DNA from: Sediminibacterium roseum
Lineage (GTDB): Bacteria > Bacteroidota > Bacteroidia > Chitinophagales > Chitinophagaceae
Assembly: GCF_009939005.1 (NCBI RefSeq)
Contig: NZ_JAACJS010000002.1
Location: 92,646-156,645, forward strand
Length of the DNA: 64,000 bases
Direction of reading: 5' to 3'
In this document: positions 52,062 to 60,495 of the stretch, piece after piece
Layout: each line of letters starts with the position of its first letter
How positions within the stretch are numbered: position 1 is the stretch's first letter
Notes under the pieces: model-generated
What the model saw: the letters and a program-made list of their open reading frames with translations, nothing else
Told to the model about the DNA's origin: nothing
Databases searched by the model: none
Program-made: the position numbers and the translations under genes

Positions 52062-52931
52062 ATGAAAAAAGCAATCTTTTTTTCCCTTCTTGTATTTGCC
52101 CTTGCTCCTGCAACCGCGCAAAAAACGGATAAAAAATTAGAGTCGCAGCTCAACGAGTTGTTAAAAGGCTTCAATGGAAACATGGGTATTTATGTGCATG
52201 ACCTGAAAAAGAACCGCATCGCCGCCATCAATGCCGATACGGTTTACCCTACGGCCAGCATGGTTAAAGTGCCGATACTGGCGGGCATTATGCGCAAGAT
52301 CGAAGATGGCGAGCTGCAATACCACCAAACCCTTACGTATAAGGACTCGTTGTTGTACGCGGGTGTAGACATACTCGGTTCATTCAAGAACGGCGAGAAA
52401 ATAGAATTGAGTAAGGTGATGATGCTGATGCTCACCATGAGCGACAATACGGCGAGCCTCTGGCTACAAACGCTTGCAGGTACGGGAACGCGCATCAACC
52501 AGCTGATGGACAGCCTCGGGCTGCGCGAAACACGTGTGAACAGCCGCACGCCGGGAAGAGAAGCATTTCGCACGCAGAATGGCTGGGGACAAACAACCCC
52601 GCGCGAAATGGCGCTGCTCATGGAAAAAATAGTGAATAAAGAAGTGGTGAGCCCTTCTGCCAGTGAAAGGATGCTGCGCATACTGGGCAGGAACTATTGG
52701 GATGAGAACGCCATCTCCCAGATCCCGGCTGATGTTTTCGTTGCCAGCAAAAGCGGCGCCGTTGATGCAACACGCAACGAGGTGCTTTTTGTGAACAGTA
52801 AAAAGAACCCTTACATATTCTGCATCTGCAGCAAAAACAACAAAGACACCAGCTGGAACGAAGAAACCAACGAGGCATGGGTTTTAACCAGGAAGGTTTC
52901 GGACCTGTTGTGGAAGTATTTTAACCGGTAG
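52062..52931 (+). CDS. Class A serine beta-lactamase-like hydrolase, exported
   Basis: 289 residues with a signal peptide ending near PATAQ. Seen: the SxxK motif in PTASMVKVPI (Ser and Lys present), the SDN loop in MLTMSDNTASLWL, and the KTG-like KSGAVDATRNE. The Glu166-containing omega loop of class A enzymes is not recognised (NSRTPGREAF lies where it should be), so deacylation by the usual route seems unlikely. It could be a DD-peptidase or esterase-like hydrolase rather than a resistance enzyme. It converges on the response regulator gene. Confidence 0.85.
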   Translation: MKKAIFFSLLVFALAPATAQKTDKKLESQLNELLKGFNGNMGIYVHDLKKNRIAAINADTVYPTASMVKVPILAGIMRKIEDGELQYHQTLTYKDSLLYAGVDILGSFKNGEKIELSKVMMLMLTMSDNTASLWLQTLAGTGTRINQLMDSLGLRETRVNSRTPGREAFRTQNGWGQTTPREMALLMEKIVNKEVVSPSASERMLRILGRNYWDENAISQIPADVFVASKSGAVDATRNEVLFVNSKKNPYIFCICSKNNKDTSWNEETNEAWVLTRKVSDLLWKYFNR

Positions 52932-52944
52932 TGTGTGCAGCGGC

Positions 52945-53580
52945 TTACAGGTTAACCAATCCGCGCCTGATCGCCTCCATTGCCAACCCTACCCTGCTTT
53001 GCACCTTTAATTTTCCAAACAAAGTTTCGCGGTAGCCGTCTATCGTTCGCTCGCTGAGGAACATGAGCGATGCGATCTCCTTGTAGGTTAGGTCTGAACA
53101 GGCGTACTGAAGAAATTGTTTTTCTTTCTCTGTAATGGGAACCGATTCTTTTTCAGATTGCAACAGCCTCCTGAAATTGATATTGCTCGCATCCGCATTG
53201 TAAAATCCTTTGATATGGATCTCATGCAGCGCTTTTTCGAGCTCATCGGGATGTGTTTCTTTCAGCAGGTAAGCGCAACAGCCGGCTTTGATCATGTCGA
53301 TGATCACGGAGTCGTTATCATTCATAGACAGCGCCACCAGTTTGGTTTGCGGGTAGTGCGCGGCCATCCATTTAGCGGTTTCTATTCCGTTCATCACGGG
53401 CATGTTCACATCTATAAGCAGGATGGAAGGAACGATGGGGCTCTGCGCAATTTTTTCCTGCAGCTCTTTTCCATTCAGGGCTTCTGCCACAACATCGTAT
53501 ACCTTGAAGCTTTTCAGCATCAGGCTCAATGATTTCAGGAACAACTGGTGATCGTCTACTATACCTACTGGAATTTTCAT
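52945..53580 (-). CDS. LuxR-type response regulator
   Basis: 211 residues from ATG 53580 (MKIPVGIVDDHQLF); its start lies 4 nt inside the end of the kinase gene. Receiver with VDDHQ, phosphoacceptor Asp in ILLIDVNMPVMNGIE, Lys in YLLKETHPDELE; LuxR HTH near ITEKEKQFLQYACSDLTYKEIASLMFLSERTIDGYRETLFGKL. It regulates transcription under control of the histidine kinase upstream on the same transcript. Targets unknown. Confidence 0.95.
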   Translation of the reverse strand: MKIPVGIVDDHQLFLKSLSLMLKSFKVYDVVAEALNGKELQEKIAQSPIVPSILLIDVNMPVMNGIETAKWMAAHYPQTKLVALSMNDNDSVIIDMIKAGCCAYLLKETHPDELEKALHEIHIKGFYNADASNINFRRLLQSEKESVPITEKEKQFLQYACSDLTYKEIASLMFLSERTIDGYRETLFGKLKVQSRVGLAMEAIRRGLVNL

Positions 53581-54350
53581 GATTTGACCGGGAGTTGTAT
53601 GGTTACACTGGTGCCGTTGTTGATGGAAGACTGCCATTCCACCGTGCCGCCCAATAATTTTGTTCTGTGTTTTACGTTCAGGATCCCTACGCTTTTGGTC
53701 ACTTCCGGTTCGTTGAAACCGGTTCCGTCGTCGGCAATGTAGATGGTGAGCAGCTGCGCATCTTCCTTCATTTTGATCTCGATGTTCTTTGCCTGCGCGT
53801 GTTTGATGCTGTTCTGCAGTATTTCCTGCACAATGCGGAACAGGATCGTTTGCGCGCCCGCCTGCAGCGATAACGATGCCGGCTTGAACAGGTGGATCTG
53901 TAAATTCCTTGCAGCGTTGATGCGGTGGATCTCGGCTTCCAGGTTCTCTATAAAATCAAACTGCTGCAGCCATTCTTTGTTGAGCGCCTTTGATAAGGAG
54001 CGCAGCTCCTGGATCGCTTTTGCCAGTGTTTCATCGGCCATCGCCAATGTATCGGGCGATTCTGCCAGCGAACGCTGGGTGATGCCGATCAGCAGTTTGG
54101 TGCTGTTGAGCAATTGCCCAACATTATCATGGATCTCGATGCTTAGCTGGTTGAGCGTTTCTTCCTGTGTTTCCAACTGCGACTGCAGCAACTGTTTTTC
54201 AAAATCCGCCTCCATGGTCTCTTTCTCTTTTAAGTGCTTCAGGTCTCTCCTCAGGTATGCCATTACCAGCATAACAATAAACAGGGTGATCAACAGCAGA
54301 ATGCTTGACGCCCCGAGTATGATGCTTATGTTTTCTGATAATTTTTGCAT
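53577..54350 (-). CDS. HisKA_3-type sensor histidine kinase, one membrane segment
   Basis: 257 residues. One N-terminal membrane segment (SSILLLITLFIVMLVMAYL), a coiled-coil linker (LKHLKEKETMEADFEKQLLQSQLETQEETLNQ), phosphoacceptor His in LSIEIHDNVGQLLN and a HATPase_c with EILQNSIKHAQ, YIADDGTGFN and GILNVKHRTKLLGG. It has no periplasmic sensor domain of its own, so the polytopic protein upstream (54326) may sense the signal for it. Overlaps the response regulator by 4 nt and the upstream gene by 25 nt. Confidence 0.93.
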   Translation of the reverse strand: MQKLSENISIILGASSILLLITLFIVMLVMAYLRRDLKHLKEKETMEADFEKQLLQSQLETQEETLNQLSIEIHDNVGQLLNSTKLLIGITQRSLAESPDTLAMADETLAKAIQELRSLSKALNKEWLQQFDFIENLEAEIHRINAARNLQIHLFKPASLSLQAGAQTILFRIVQEILQNSIKHAQAKNIEIKMKEDAQLLTIYIADDGTGFNEPEVTKSVGILNVKHRTKLLGGTVEWQSSINNGTSVTIQLPVKS

Positions 54351-54979
54351 GTGAGCCCGTAAATGGTATAAATACAGAAAATGGTTAACAGTACATTGTG
54401 AAAACGCCAGAGGATCCCGATCGAATCAGCGTTTTTCTGGATCAGGTAATTGTAAGAGATAAATATAAAAAAACTACCGGTATAGTAAGTAAATATACCG
54501 ATGATGATCCAGAACAAAGCGCTGTTGGTTAGCCCGGGTGTTTTGGTATCGTGTACCAGCCGCCAGTAAAAAAATACAAGACAGCAGGCCGTAATGATGA
54601 AACTGGCCAGCGCCGAAACAATGCTGCTGTATGAATCGATGCCATCCAGGCTCCAGAGCGAGTAAACCGTTACCACTGTGAACACAACTGCACTTACAGG
54701 AACCAGTTTTTTGAGTGAGCGGCTGTTCATCCTGTAAAAAAGCAAAGCGAGGATCGCAAACGACAGGATCACATTGGCCGCATATGCCACGTAGTTGGGC
54801 ACATCGAAAACGGTTTGCATGATGAGCGCCGTGGTATTGGTTGCAAATTGAACAAGAACGAAATAAAAAACATAATGCAGCTCCTTCACCATTTTCTTAA
54901 ACGGCTTGATAAAGAAGAATAAGGCCAGCAAAGGAGCCGCAATATCTATGTAATTTAAAATGGTAATAATGATCTTCAA
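54326..54979 (-). CDS. Polytopic membrane protein, possible sensor of the three-gene system
   Basis: 217 residues with about seven membrane segments (IDIAAPLLALFFFI, VFYFVLVQFATNTTALI, VAYAANVILSFAILALLFY, VSAVVFTVVTVYSLW, SIVSALASFIITACCLVFFYW, ALFWIIIGIFTYYTGSFFIFIS, RFHNVLLTIFCIYTIYG). No catalytic motif. It overlaps the histidine kinase by 25 nt and is the first gene of the operon. I infer that it detects the stimulus for the membrane-anchored kinase; other roles (for example a transporter-type sensor) remain possible. Confidence 0.75.
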   Translation of the reverse strand: MKIIITILNYIDIAAPLLALFFFIKPFKKMVKELHYVFYFVLVQFATNTTALIMQTVFDVPNYVAYAANVILSFAILALLFYRMNSRSLKKLVPVSAVVFTVVTVYSLWSLDGIDSYSSIVSALASFIITACCLVFFYWRLVHDTKTPGLTNSALFWIIIGIFTYYTGSFFIFISYNYLIQKNADSIGILWRFHNVLLTIFCIYTIYGLTCKNYQKT

Positions 54980-55005
54980 AAGATATCAGATAAAACAGTG
55001 ATGAA

Positions 55006-55305
55006 TTAACCCTGCGTGCAGCCCGGCGGATACGGACAACCCTGTGCCGGTTCTCCGGGGTCGCCCGGATCGCCCAGGAGTTTGCTGGCCGTTTTCTTTA
55101 CGGTTTTCGCGGCCGTTTTTTTATTTGGTGCCGGATCAACCCGCGCGCTGATCTTGACCAGGTTCAATGTCTGCATCGAACCCCTTGGTTTCTCCTGCAC
55201 AACTTCGTGTGAAACAATGATTCCTTTGGCCGCAGGGTTTTTGGCCAAAAGTTTTTCGATGTCGGCCCTACGGAAGTAGAACTCCATCTTGCATTCGTTT
55301 GCCAT
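55006..55305 (-). CDS. 99-residue protein of unknown function with Cys/Pro-rich tail
   Basis: Starts ATG 55305 (MANECKMEFYFRRADIEKLLAKNPAAKG), no signal peptide. A compact alpha/beta-like first part is followed by a basic linker (NKKTAAKTVKKTASKLL) and a tail GDPGDPGEPAQGCPYPPGCTQG with two cysteines. No family recognised. It is divergent from the operon at 55614 and lies downstream of the three-gene signalling operon on the minus strand. Confidence 0.65.
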   Translation of the reverse strand: MANECKMEFYFRRADIEKLLAKNPAAKGIIVSHEVVQEKPRGSMQTLNLVKISARVDPAPNKKTAAKTVKKTASKLLGDPGDPGEPAQGCPYPPGCTQG

Positions 55306-55613
55306 GATGATCAGTTTAGTTTTGGTAATTTATAATGCATCAAATATTCACAAAAAAAACCCATACAACCATCCGGGGTTTTCCCATTGCGCCGATACGG
55401 GAATTTCCCCGTATTTTTTTTACAATTTCAGCTATGTGCGTGTAGCGCATCAAATTGTAACCGGGGGCTGTTTAATATTTCCGTTTTAATATATATCTTT
55501 TGAGCCTGATTTTTTACCCGTAAAGAAGACCGTTTGCAAAGCAACGGGCCAGGTAAACAGAATCAGCCGCGTAGCCGAAAACGGTAGCAAGAGTAGGCGC
55601 AACCAAAACTAAT
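55306..55613. other. 308-nt divergent region with two hairpins and a promoter
   Basis: No gene. Hairpin 1: 55395-55414 (ATACGGG/CCCGTAT) followed by T7. Hairpin 2: arms 55421-55428 and 55452-55459 with inner ATGTGC/GCGCAT. A -7-like TATCTTTTG at 55493-55501 is followed by a leader of about 110 nt. Confidence 0.6.
55395..55421 (+). terminator. Plus-strand terminator-like hairpin in the leader region
   Basis: Stem ATACGGG/CCCGTAT (55395-55401 with 55408-55414), followed by seven T residues. No plus-strand gene precedes it, so it may end a small RNA or attenuate transcription toward 55614. Confidence 0.55.
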
Positions 55614-56726
55614 ATGAGTGGATTTCCTATCCTCGACCTCGTTGTGGGGATCATCTTCGTTTATTTTCTATTGAGCATCGTAAGCAGCTCGATGATCGAG
55701 ATCGTAATGACCGCCACAAAACTGCGCGGTAAGATGCTGCGCGATTGGCTGCTCAACATTTTCGACAAGGACGTAACGGTTGGCAGCAAGAAAATAAAAC
55801 TCGGCCAGGCCATCATGGACCACTGCGGAACTACCGCACTCTCGCCAAGAGGTGTTGCACCTTCGTATATCGATGCCAAAAATTTTACAGCGGCACTGCT
55901 CGAGAAAGTTCTGCACGATCCCAACGATCCCAACAGCATTCCCTCGGATATTGACGGGGTGATCGCCGGGCTGAAAAAAACCGATGCACTTCCAGACGAG
56001 GTAAAAGGCATACTCATCGGCTACGCGCTGGAAACAAAAGACACGTATAAATCGCTCTCCCTAAAAATTTCGGGTGAGCTTGAAATGTTCAATAAAAAAA
56101 TTGAGAACTGGTACGACACAAACATGGAGCGTGTAAGCGGCGCTTTAAAAACAAGGCACACGCGTAAGTTTACCCTGTGGATCGCGATCGTATTGGTGGT
56201 ATTGCTCAACGCAGACAGCATCTCCATCTCCAAATACCTCTACAAAAACCCTGAAGCGAGGATGGAACTCGCCACGCAGGCATACGCGTCGGCCAACAGC
56301 GACAGTGTAAAGGCGCAGGTGCAGGGCATCATAGACAGGAACAACAAAAGAAAGGCGGAAACAGAAGCGGCCAGGGCTTCTGCTGATACGGCGAAATCGA
56401 ATAGCGCCGGTCCCGATGCTGCGCAGAAGGCCACAGATACTTTGTCAATGAAACAGCTTACCGACAGTATTTCTACGCAGATCGTAACCATCAAATCAAC
56501 CAAAGCCATACTGGACGATGCCATCCCGCTCGGCTGGAACAACCATGTATTTCTTACCGCGGAAAACAGGTTTTCCATCTGGCTCGTGTTGTCGAAGATT
56601 GCGGGCCTGGGCATGACCGTCCTTGCTATTATGATGGGCGCACCATTCTGGTTTGATGTGCTCAACAAGGTTTCAAATATGCGCAGCGCGGGAAGCAAAC
56701 CGCCATCATCAACCAATACCAAATAA
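55614..56726 (+). CDS. Membrane protein with conserved GAPFWFD C-terminus, first gene of a four-gene operon
   Basis: 370 residues, three membrane segments (about 5-31, 184-202, 322-345). The N-terminal PILDLVVGIIFVYFLLSIVSSSMIEIV and the C-terminal MMGAPFWFDVLNKVSNMRSAG pattern are known to me from uncharacterised membrane proteins in several phyla. A central soluble loop (about 210-300) is Ala/Lys/Ser-rich and coiled-coil-like. No catalytic motif. It is 11 nt upstream of the 121-aa gene and probably co-transcribed with the next three genes. A role in envelope or cell-wall processing is inferred from the last gene only. Confidence 0.8.
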   Translation: MSGFPILDLVVGIIFVYFLLSIVSSSMIEIVMTATKLRGKMLRDWLLNIFDKDVTVGSKKIKLGQAIMDHCGTTALSPRGVAPSYIDAKNFTAALLEKVLHDPNDPNSIPSDIDGVIAGLKKTDALPDEVKGILIGYALETKDTYKSLSLKISGELEMFNKKIENWYDTNMERVSGALKTRHTRKFTLWIAIVLVVLLNADSISISKYLYKNPEARMELATQAYASANSDSVKAQVQGIIDRNNKRKAETEAARASADTAKSNSAGPDAAQKATDTLSMKQLTDSISTQIVTIKSTKAILDDAIPLGWNNHVFLTAENRFSIWLVLSKIAGLGMTVLAIMMGAPFWFDVLNKVSNMRSAGSKPPSSTNTK

Positions 56727-56737
56727 AAATACAGTGT

Positions 56738-57103
56738 ATGCCACAATGCTTTGAAACAGATTTCGATTATGAAATCATTAACGATGGAACCGATCTATTG
56801 ATCGACATTGAATTTCTTACGCCAAACCAAAGCCCCGACTTCACGCTGCGCGTAGATGGCGTTGAAAAAATACAGAACGGCAACAAGTCTGTTTACAACT
56901 ATGTGATGAAAACAGACAAAGAGCTCAACGGAAAAGTGGTGAAGCTTTTTGGAAACATAGCAGATACATCAAACAACACCAACGAGATCACGCTCACCGT
57001 GGTAGTAAAAGGAGGCGTTGCGCCCGAACAAAAAGATTTTAAAACAACCGTTTCCGCGGGCGAAACGGTGGAGATCGATATCATCATCAGACCCTTTGCA
57101 TAG
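56738..57103 (+). CDS. 121-residue beta-rich protein of unknown function
   Basis: Starts MPQCFETDFDYEIINDGTDLLIDIEFLTPN, without signal peptide. Regular beta pattern with Ig-like turns (FTLRVDGVEKIQNG, EITLTVVVKGGVAPEQKDFKTTVSAGETVEIDI). Ends VEIDIIIRPFA. No family recognised. It lies 11 nt after the membrane protein gene and 1 nt before the next gene, so coupled translation is likely. Confidence 0.72.
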   Translation: MPQCFETDFDYEIINDGTDLLIDIEFLTPNQSPDFTLRVDGVEKIQNGNKSVYNYVMKTDKELNGKVVKLFGNIADTSNNTNEITLTVVVKGGVAPEQKDFKTTVSAGETVEIDIIIRPFA

Positions 57104-57104
57104 C

Positions 57105-58310
57105 ATGAAAAAAAATAGATTTGTTTTTTTTACACTACTGTTGTTGTGTTGCAAACTGCATGCACAGGACACTGAGCCACAGCAACTCAACCTACTCAAG
57201 GCGCCGGCTTCACCGGCGGCGCACCTGTTGAACTTCGCAACAAGCAGTATAGACAGGCCAACGGATCTTACCGCTTTCTGGTTAACAGCAAACAACCTTA
57301 CGGGAAATTTTACAAAACTGCCGAACAGTTATGCCATTGAACTTTCACCGTCTACGCTTTTTAAAACAGATCTTTCCTTGTCCGGTTTGCGGTCTGTAAA
57401 ATTCACAGATGTGGTGAGACAGACCTTTGTGCTATCGGCGGGGTTCAAATTGTTCGATGATACCGTTACCTCAACCTCCTATTACAAAACAGCGGTTGGT
57501 TTCAAGTTCATGCTGGCCCGGCCCGAATGGAGTGCGCAAACAAATGCGAAATACAAAGTATTGCGCGCACTTCAAAAAGAACTCACGCAAAAAGTGGGCG
57601 CCAATTCCGATGCCATCGATTCGATGCCGGCCATCAAACAACTGCTTGCGGAAAGAACGGCGCTGCGCGACGAGCCCGGCGGAACAACAAGCAAGGCATA
57701 CAAGGAAAAAGATGCCGAGTACCAGGAACTGCGAAAAGCGATGCGCGAAAAACTGAGCAAGGAAAAAAACGAGAACCTTCACCGGCAGATCAAAGAGAAA
57801 GCCAAAGATTTTACCATTGAACGCGTAGGATTTTTTGCGGAACTGGCGGGCGGTGTCTCGGTCGCTTTCCCAACAAATGATTTCAATTATTCCGTTACCG
57901 ATAAAAGCGGCTTATGGCTCACCGCGGGGCACGAAGGTGGTAACGATAAAATGAGTGCGCTCTTCCTGGCGCGCTATCTCTACCAGCCGGAATCGGTGTA
58001 TGCAGACTCAACAGGCAAGATACCCGCAAAACGCATCTCAACATTTGATATGGGCGGACGATTCATCTACACCTCACCCGATGGAAAATTCAGTGTTTCC
58101 GCAGAAGCGATATACAGGAGCGTGCTGAACAAAAGCGTGATCGACCCCTCGTGGCGCACCGTGTTCAATGCAGGATACCAGCTGGGAGGAAACCAACAGG
58201 TTACCTTCACGTTCGGAAGGGATTTTAATGGATTTGTGGAGAAAGGCGGCAACCTTGTTGCAGGCATCAACTACCTGGTAGGCCTTGGCGGACAAAGATT
58301 TCTAAACTGA
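57105..58310 (+). CDS. Exported beta-barrel-like protein with internal coiled coil
   Basis: 401 residues from ATG 57105 (MKKNRFVFFTLLLLCCKLHAQ), one nt after the previous stop. Signal peptide, then beta-rich part (APASPAAHLLNFATSSIDRPTDLTAF, LRSVKFTDVVRQTFVLSAGF), a charged coiled coil (about 155-250, with KEKDAEYQELRKAMREKLSKEKN), and a C-terminal barrel-like half (GVSVAFPTNDFNYSVTDKS to YLVGLGGQRFLN). No named family. Position suggests an outer-membrane partner of the lysozyme-like protein. Confidence 0.72.
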   Translation: MKKNRFVFFTLLLLCCKLHAQDTEPQQLNLLKAPASPAAHLLNFATSSIDRPTDLTAFWLTANNLTGNFTKLPNSYAIELSPSTLFKTDLSLSGLRSVKFTDVVRQTFVLSAGFKLFDDTVTSTSYYKTAVGFKFMLARPEWSAQTNAKYKVLRALQKELTQKVGANSDAIDSMPAIKQLLAERTALRDEPGGTTSKAYKEKDAEYQELRKAMREKLSKEKNENLHRQIKEKAKDFTIERVGFFAELAGGVSVAFPTNDFNYSVTDKSGLWLTAGHEGGNDKMSALFLARYLYQPESVYADSTGKIPAKRISTFDMGGRFIYTSPDGKFSVSAEAIYRSVLNKSVIDPSWRTVFNAGYQLGGNQQVTFTFGRDFNGFVEKGGNLVAGINYLVGLGGQRFLN

Positions 58311-58335
58311 TAATTCATACCCAAAAACACATCCG

Positions 58336-59124
58336 ATGCCATTACCCTTTACACCCGAACTGGCTGCAGAATACGAGCAGCTGTTCAAAAACGCGGTGAT
58401 CAATCCGAAATCATATCCCGAAGTGGATAAACTGGTAGATAAGATCGTTGCCTACAAATCAACGTACGAAGAAGTGGGCCAGCCGCTCAATATTCCCTGG
58501 TATTTTATTGGCGTGATCCATTGCATGGAAGGCGGGCTGAATTTTAAAACGCACCTGCACAACGGTGATCCGCTCACGGCAAGAACGGTACAGGTTCCCG
58601 CAGGCAGACCGGTTGCAGGTGACCCGCCCTTTACCTGGAAAGACAGCGCTTCTGATGCACTGGTTTATGAAAAATTTGATAAGAAAAAAGACTGGAGCCT
58701 CGCGGGAATGTTGTACAACCTGGAATGTTACAACGGCATTGGCTACCGTTCAAAAAAGATCAACTCGCCTTACCTGTGGAGTTACTCAAGCAATTATACC
58801 ATGGGAAAATACGGTTCAGACGGACAATACGACCCGCAACTTGTTTCCAAACAATGCGGCGGCGCAGTGTTGCTGAGGAGGATGTTTGAGCGGCAGATCG
58901 TTCCGAACGAAGAAATTGACCTGAACACACAGATCAAAACGCTTGGCGAAACGGTAAAATATAATATGGGAAGCGTGGTTGCAGACAATGCACTTCAACT
59001 CCAAAAGCTCCTTAATGCAGCGGGCCGTGTGATCAGGGTTGACGGCCTTTCCGGCAAAAACACTTCCGAAGCCTACTTCGCCGTAACGGGAAAATACCTG
59101 AACGGCGATCCGAGGCGTGTTTAA
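58336..59124 (+). CDS. Lysozyme-like muramidase with peptidoglycan-binding-like C-terminus
   Basis: 262 residues, no signal peptide. N-terminal two-thirds: NIPWYFIGVIHCMEGGLNFKTHLHNGDPLTARTVQVP, with candidate acid E65, and FTWKDSASDALVYEKFD, YNGIGYRSKKINSPYLWSYSSNYTMGKYG, as in a phage-like lysozyme family found in cyanobacteria and Bacteroidota. The tail (about 215-250) has ALQLQKLLNAAGRVIRVDGLSGKNT, resembling a peptidoglycan-binding domain. It is the last gene of the four-gene operon, 25 nt after the barrel gene. The missing export signal raises the question of how it reaches the wall. Confidence 0.82.
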   Translation: MPLPFTPELAAEYEQLFKNAVINPKSYPEVDKLVDKIVAYKSTYEEVGQPLNIPWYFIGVIHCMEGGLNFKTHLHNGDPLTARTVQVPAGRPVAGDPPFTWKDSASDALVYEKFDKKKDWSLAGMLYNLECYNGIGYRSKKINSPYLWSYSSNYTMGKYGSDGQYDPQLVSKQCGGAVLLRRMFERQIVPNEEIDLNTQIKTLGETVKYNMGSVVADNALQLQKLLNAAGRVIRVDGLSGKNTSEAYFAVTGKYLNGDPRRV

Positions 59125-59161
59125 AGTTATGCCGTACCCGATTATCCGTATTTTTATCGGG

Positions 59162-60451
59162 ATGGAATTGCCACACCACAGAAAATCACGGCTCAGGGCC
59201 ATTGTCAGCGGGTCCGTTGGCAACCTGGTTGAATGGTACGACTGGTACGCATACACCGCGTTCTCCCTTTATTTTGCCCCGGTATTTTTCCCGGGAAAAG
59301 ATGCAACAGCAGAATTATTAAATACCGCCGGTGTTTTTGCCGTCGGTTTTTTAATGCGGCCCATCGGGGGTTGGTTGTTCGGTAGCCTGGCCGACCGTAA
59401 AGGAAGAAAATTTGCGATGACGCTTTCGGTACTGTTGATGTCGTTCGGGTCGCTGGTCATTGCGCTCACCCCATCCTACAACAGCATCGGCATTGCCGCG
59501 CCTGTTTTGTTGTTAACGGCAAGGTTGTTACAGGGATTGAGCGTAGGCGGCGAATATGGAACCGCCGCCACCTACCTGAGCGAGATGGCAGGAACGGGCC
59601 GCCGCGGTTTTTATTCCAGTTTTCAATACGTAACACTGATTGGCGGGCAACTGATTGCCGTGGGCATACAATTGCTTTTGCAGAACATACTCAGCACGGC
59701 AGAGATGCAGAACTGGGGCTGGCGCATCCCGTTTTTCATCGGCGCCGTTTTATCACTCATCGCTTTTTACCTGCGCAGGACGATGGAAGAAACGCAGGCA
59801 TTTGAGCAGGAGAAAAAAGCAGACAAATTAAAAAGAGGATCGCTGAAGGAATTGTTTCAGCACCCAAGGGCCATTGCAACCGTAGTAGGATTAACGCTTG
59901 GCGGAACGATCGCGTTTTACACGTACACAACCTATATGCAGAAATTTTTGGTGAATACCGTTCATCTTACCAAAGCACAGTCAACCCAGTTGAGCTTTGT
60001 TTCGTTGTTGATCTATGCAGCACTCCAGCCGTTGTTCGGGTTGTTGTCTGACAGGATCGGCCGCCGTCCCTTACTCATTGGTTTTGGCATATTGGGAACG
60101 GTATGCACGGTGCCCATCTTAACCACGCTCAGCACAACCACCGATCTTTTTGCTGTTTTTCTTTTGATGATGTGTGCACTGGTAATCGTAAGCGGCTACA
60201 CATCCATCAACGCCGTTGTAAAGGCCGAGCTCTTTCCCGCAAAGATCCGTGCGCTGGGCGTTGGCTTTCCGTATTCTGTTACCGTTGCCCTGTTTGGCGG
60301 AACAGCAGAATACCTTGCGTTGTGGTTCAAAGGAAAGGGAAACGAAACCGGGTATTACTGGTATACTTCAGGCTGTGTCTTTATTTCTTTGTTGGTGTAT
60401 GTGTTTATGAAGGAGACAAAAAAAACATCGTTGCTTGAACGGGGAGCCTGA
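59162..60451 (+). CDS. MFS metabolite:proton symporter (KgtP/ShiA type)
   Basis: 429 residues from ATG 59162 (MELPHHRKSRL); upstream codons are leader. Twelve membrane segments. Signatures: SGSVGNLVEWYDWYAYTAF, FAVGFLMRPIGGWLFGSLADRKGRKFAM, GLSVGGEYGTAATYLSEMA and the central RRTMEETQAFEQE loop, as in alpha-ketoglutarate or proline/betaine symporters. Substrate unknown. It converges on feoB; a 7-bp inverted repeat (60451-60457 with 60481-60487) lies between and could act as a weak terminator. Confidence 0.9.
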   Translation: MELPHHRKSRLRAIVSGSVGNLVEWYDWYAYTAFSLYFAPVFFPGKDATAELLNTAGVFAVGFLMRPIGGWLFGSLADRKGRKFAMTLSVLLMSFGSLVIALTPSYNSIGIAAPVLLLTARLLQGLSVGGEYGTAATYLSEMAGTGRRGFYSSFQYVTLIGGQLIAVGIQLLLQNILSTAEMQNWGWRIPFFIGAVLSLIAFYLRRTMEETQAFEQEKKADKLKRGSLKELFQHPRAIATVVGLTLGGTIAFYTYTTYMQKFLVNTVHLTKAQSTQLSFVSLLIYAALQPLFGLLSDRIGRRPLLIGFGILGTVCTVPILTTLSTTTDLFAVFLLMMCALVIVSGYTSINAVVKAELFPAKIRALGVGFPYSVTVALFGGTAEYLALWFKGKGNETGYYWYTSGCVFISLLVYVFMKETKKTSLLERGA

Positions 60452-60495
60452 GCGAACGCAGGCCAGGAGGAAGAAGATCGGTTCGCTTACATTTC

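Noticed and set aside
60451..60487. 7-bp inverted repeat between convergent genes
   Set aside because: Loop of 23 nt and no T run, so not called as a terminator.
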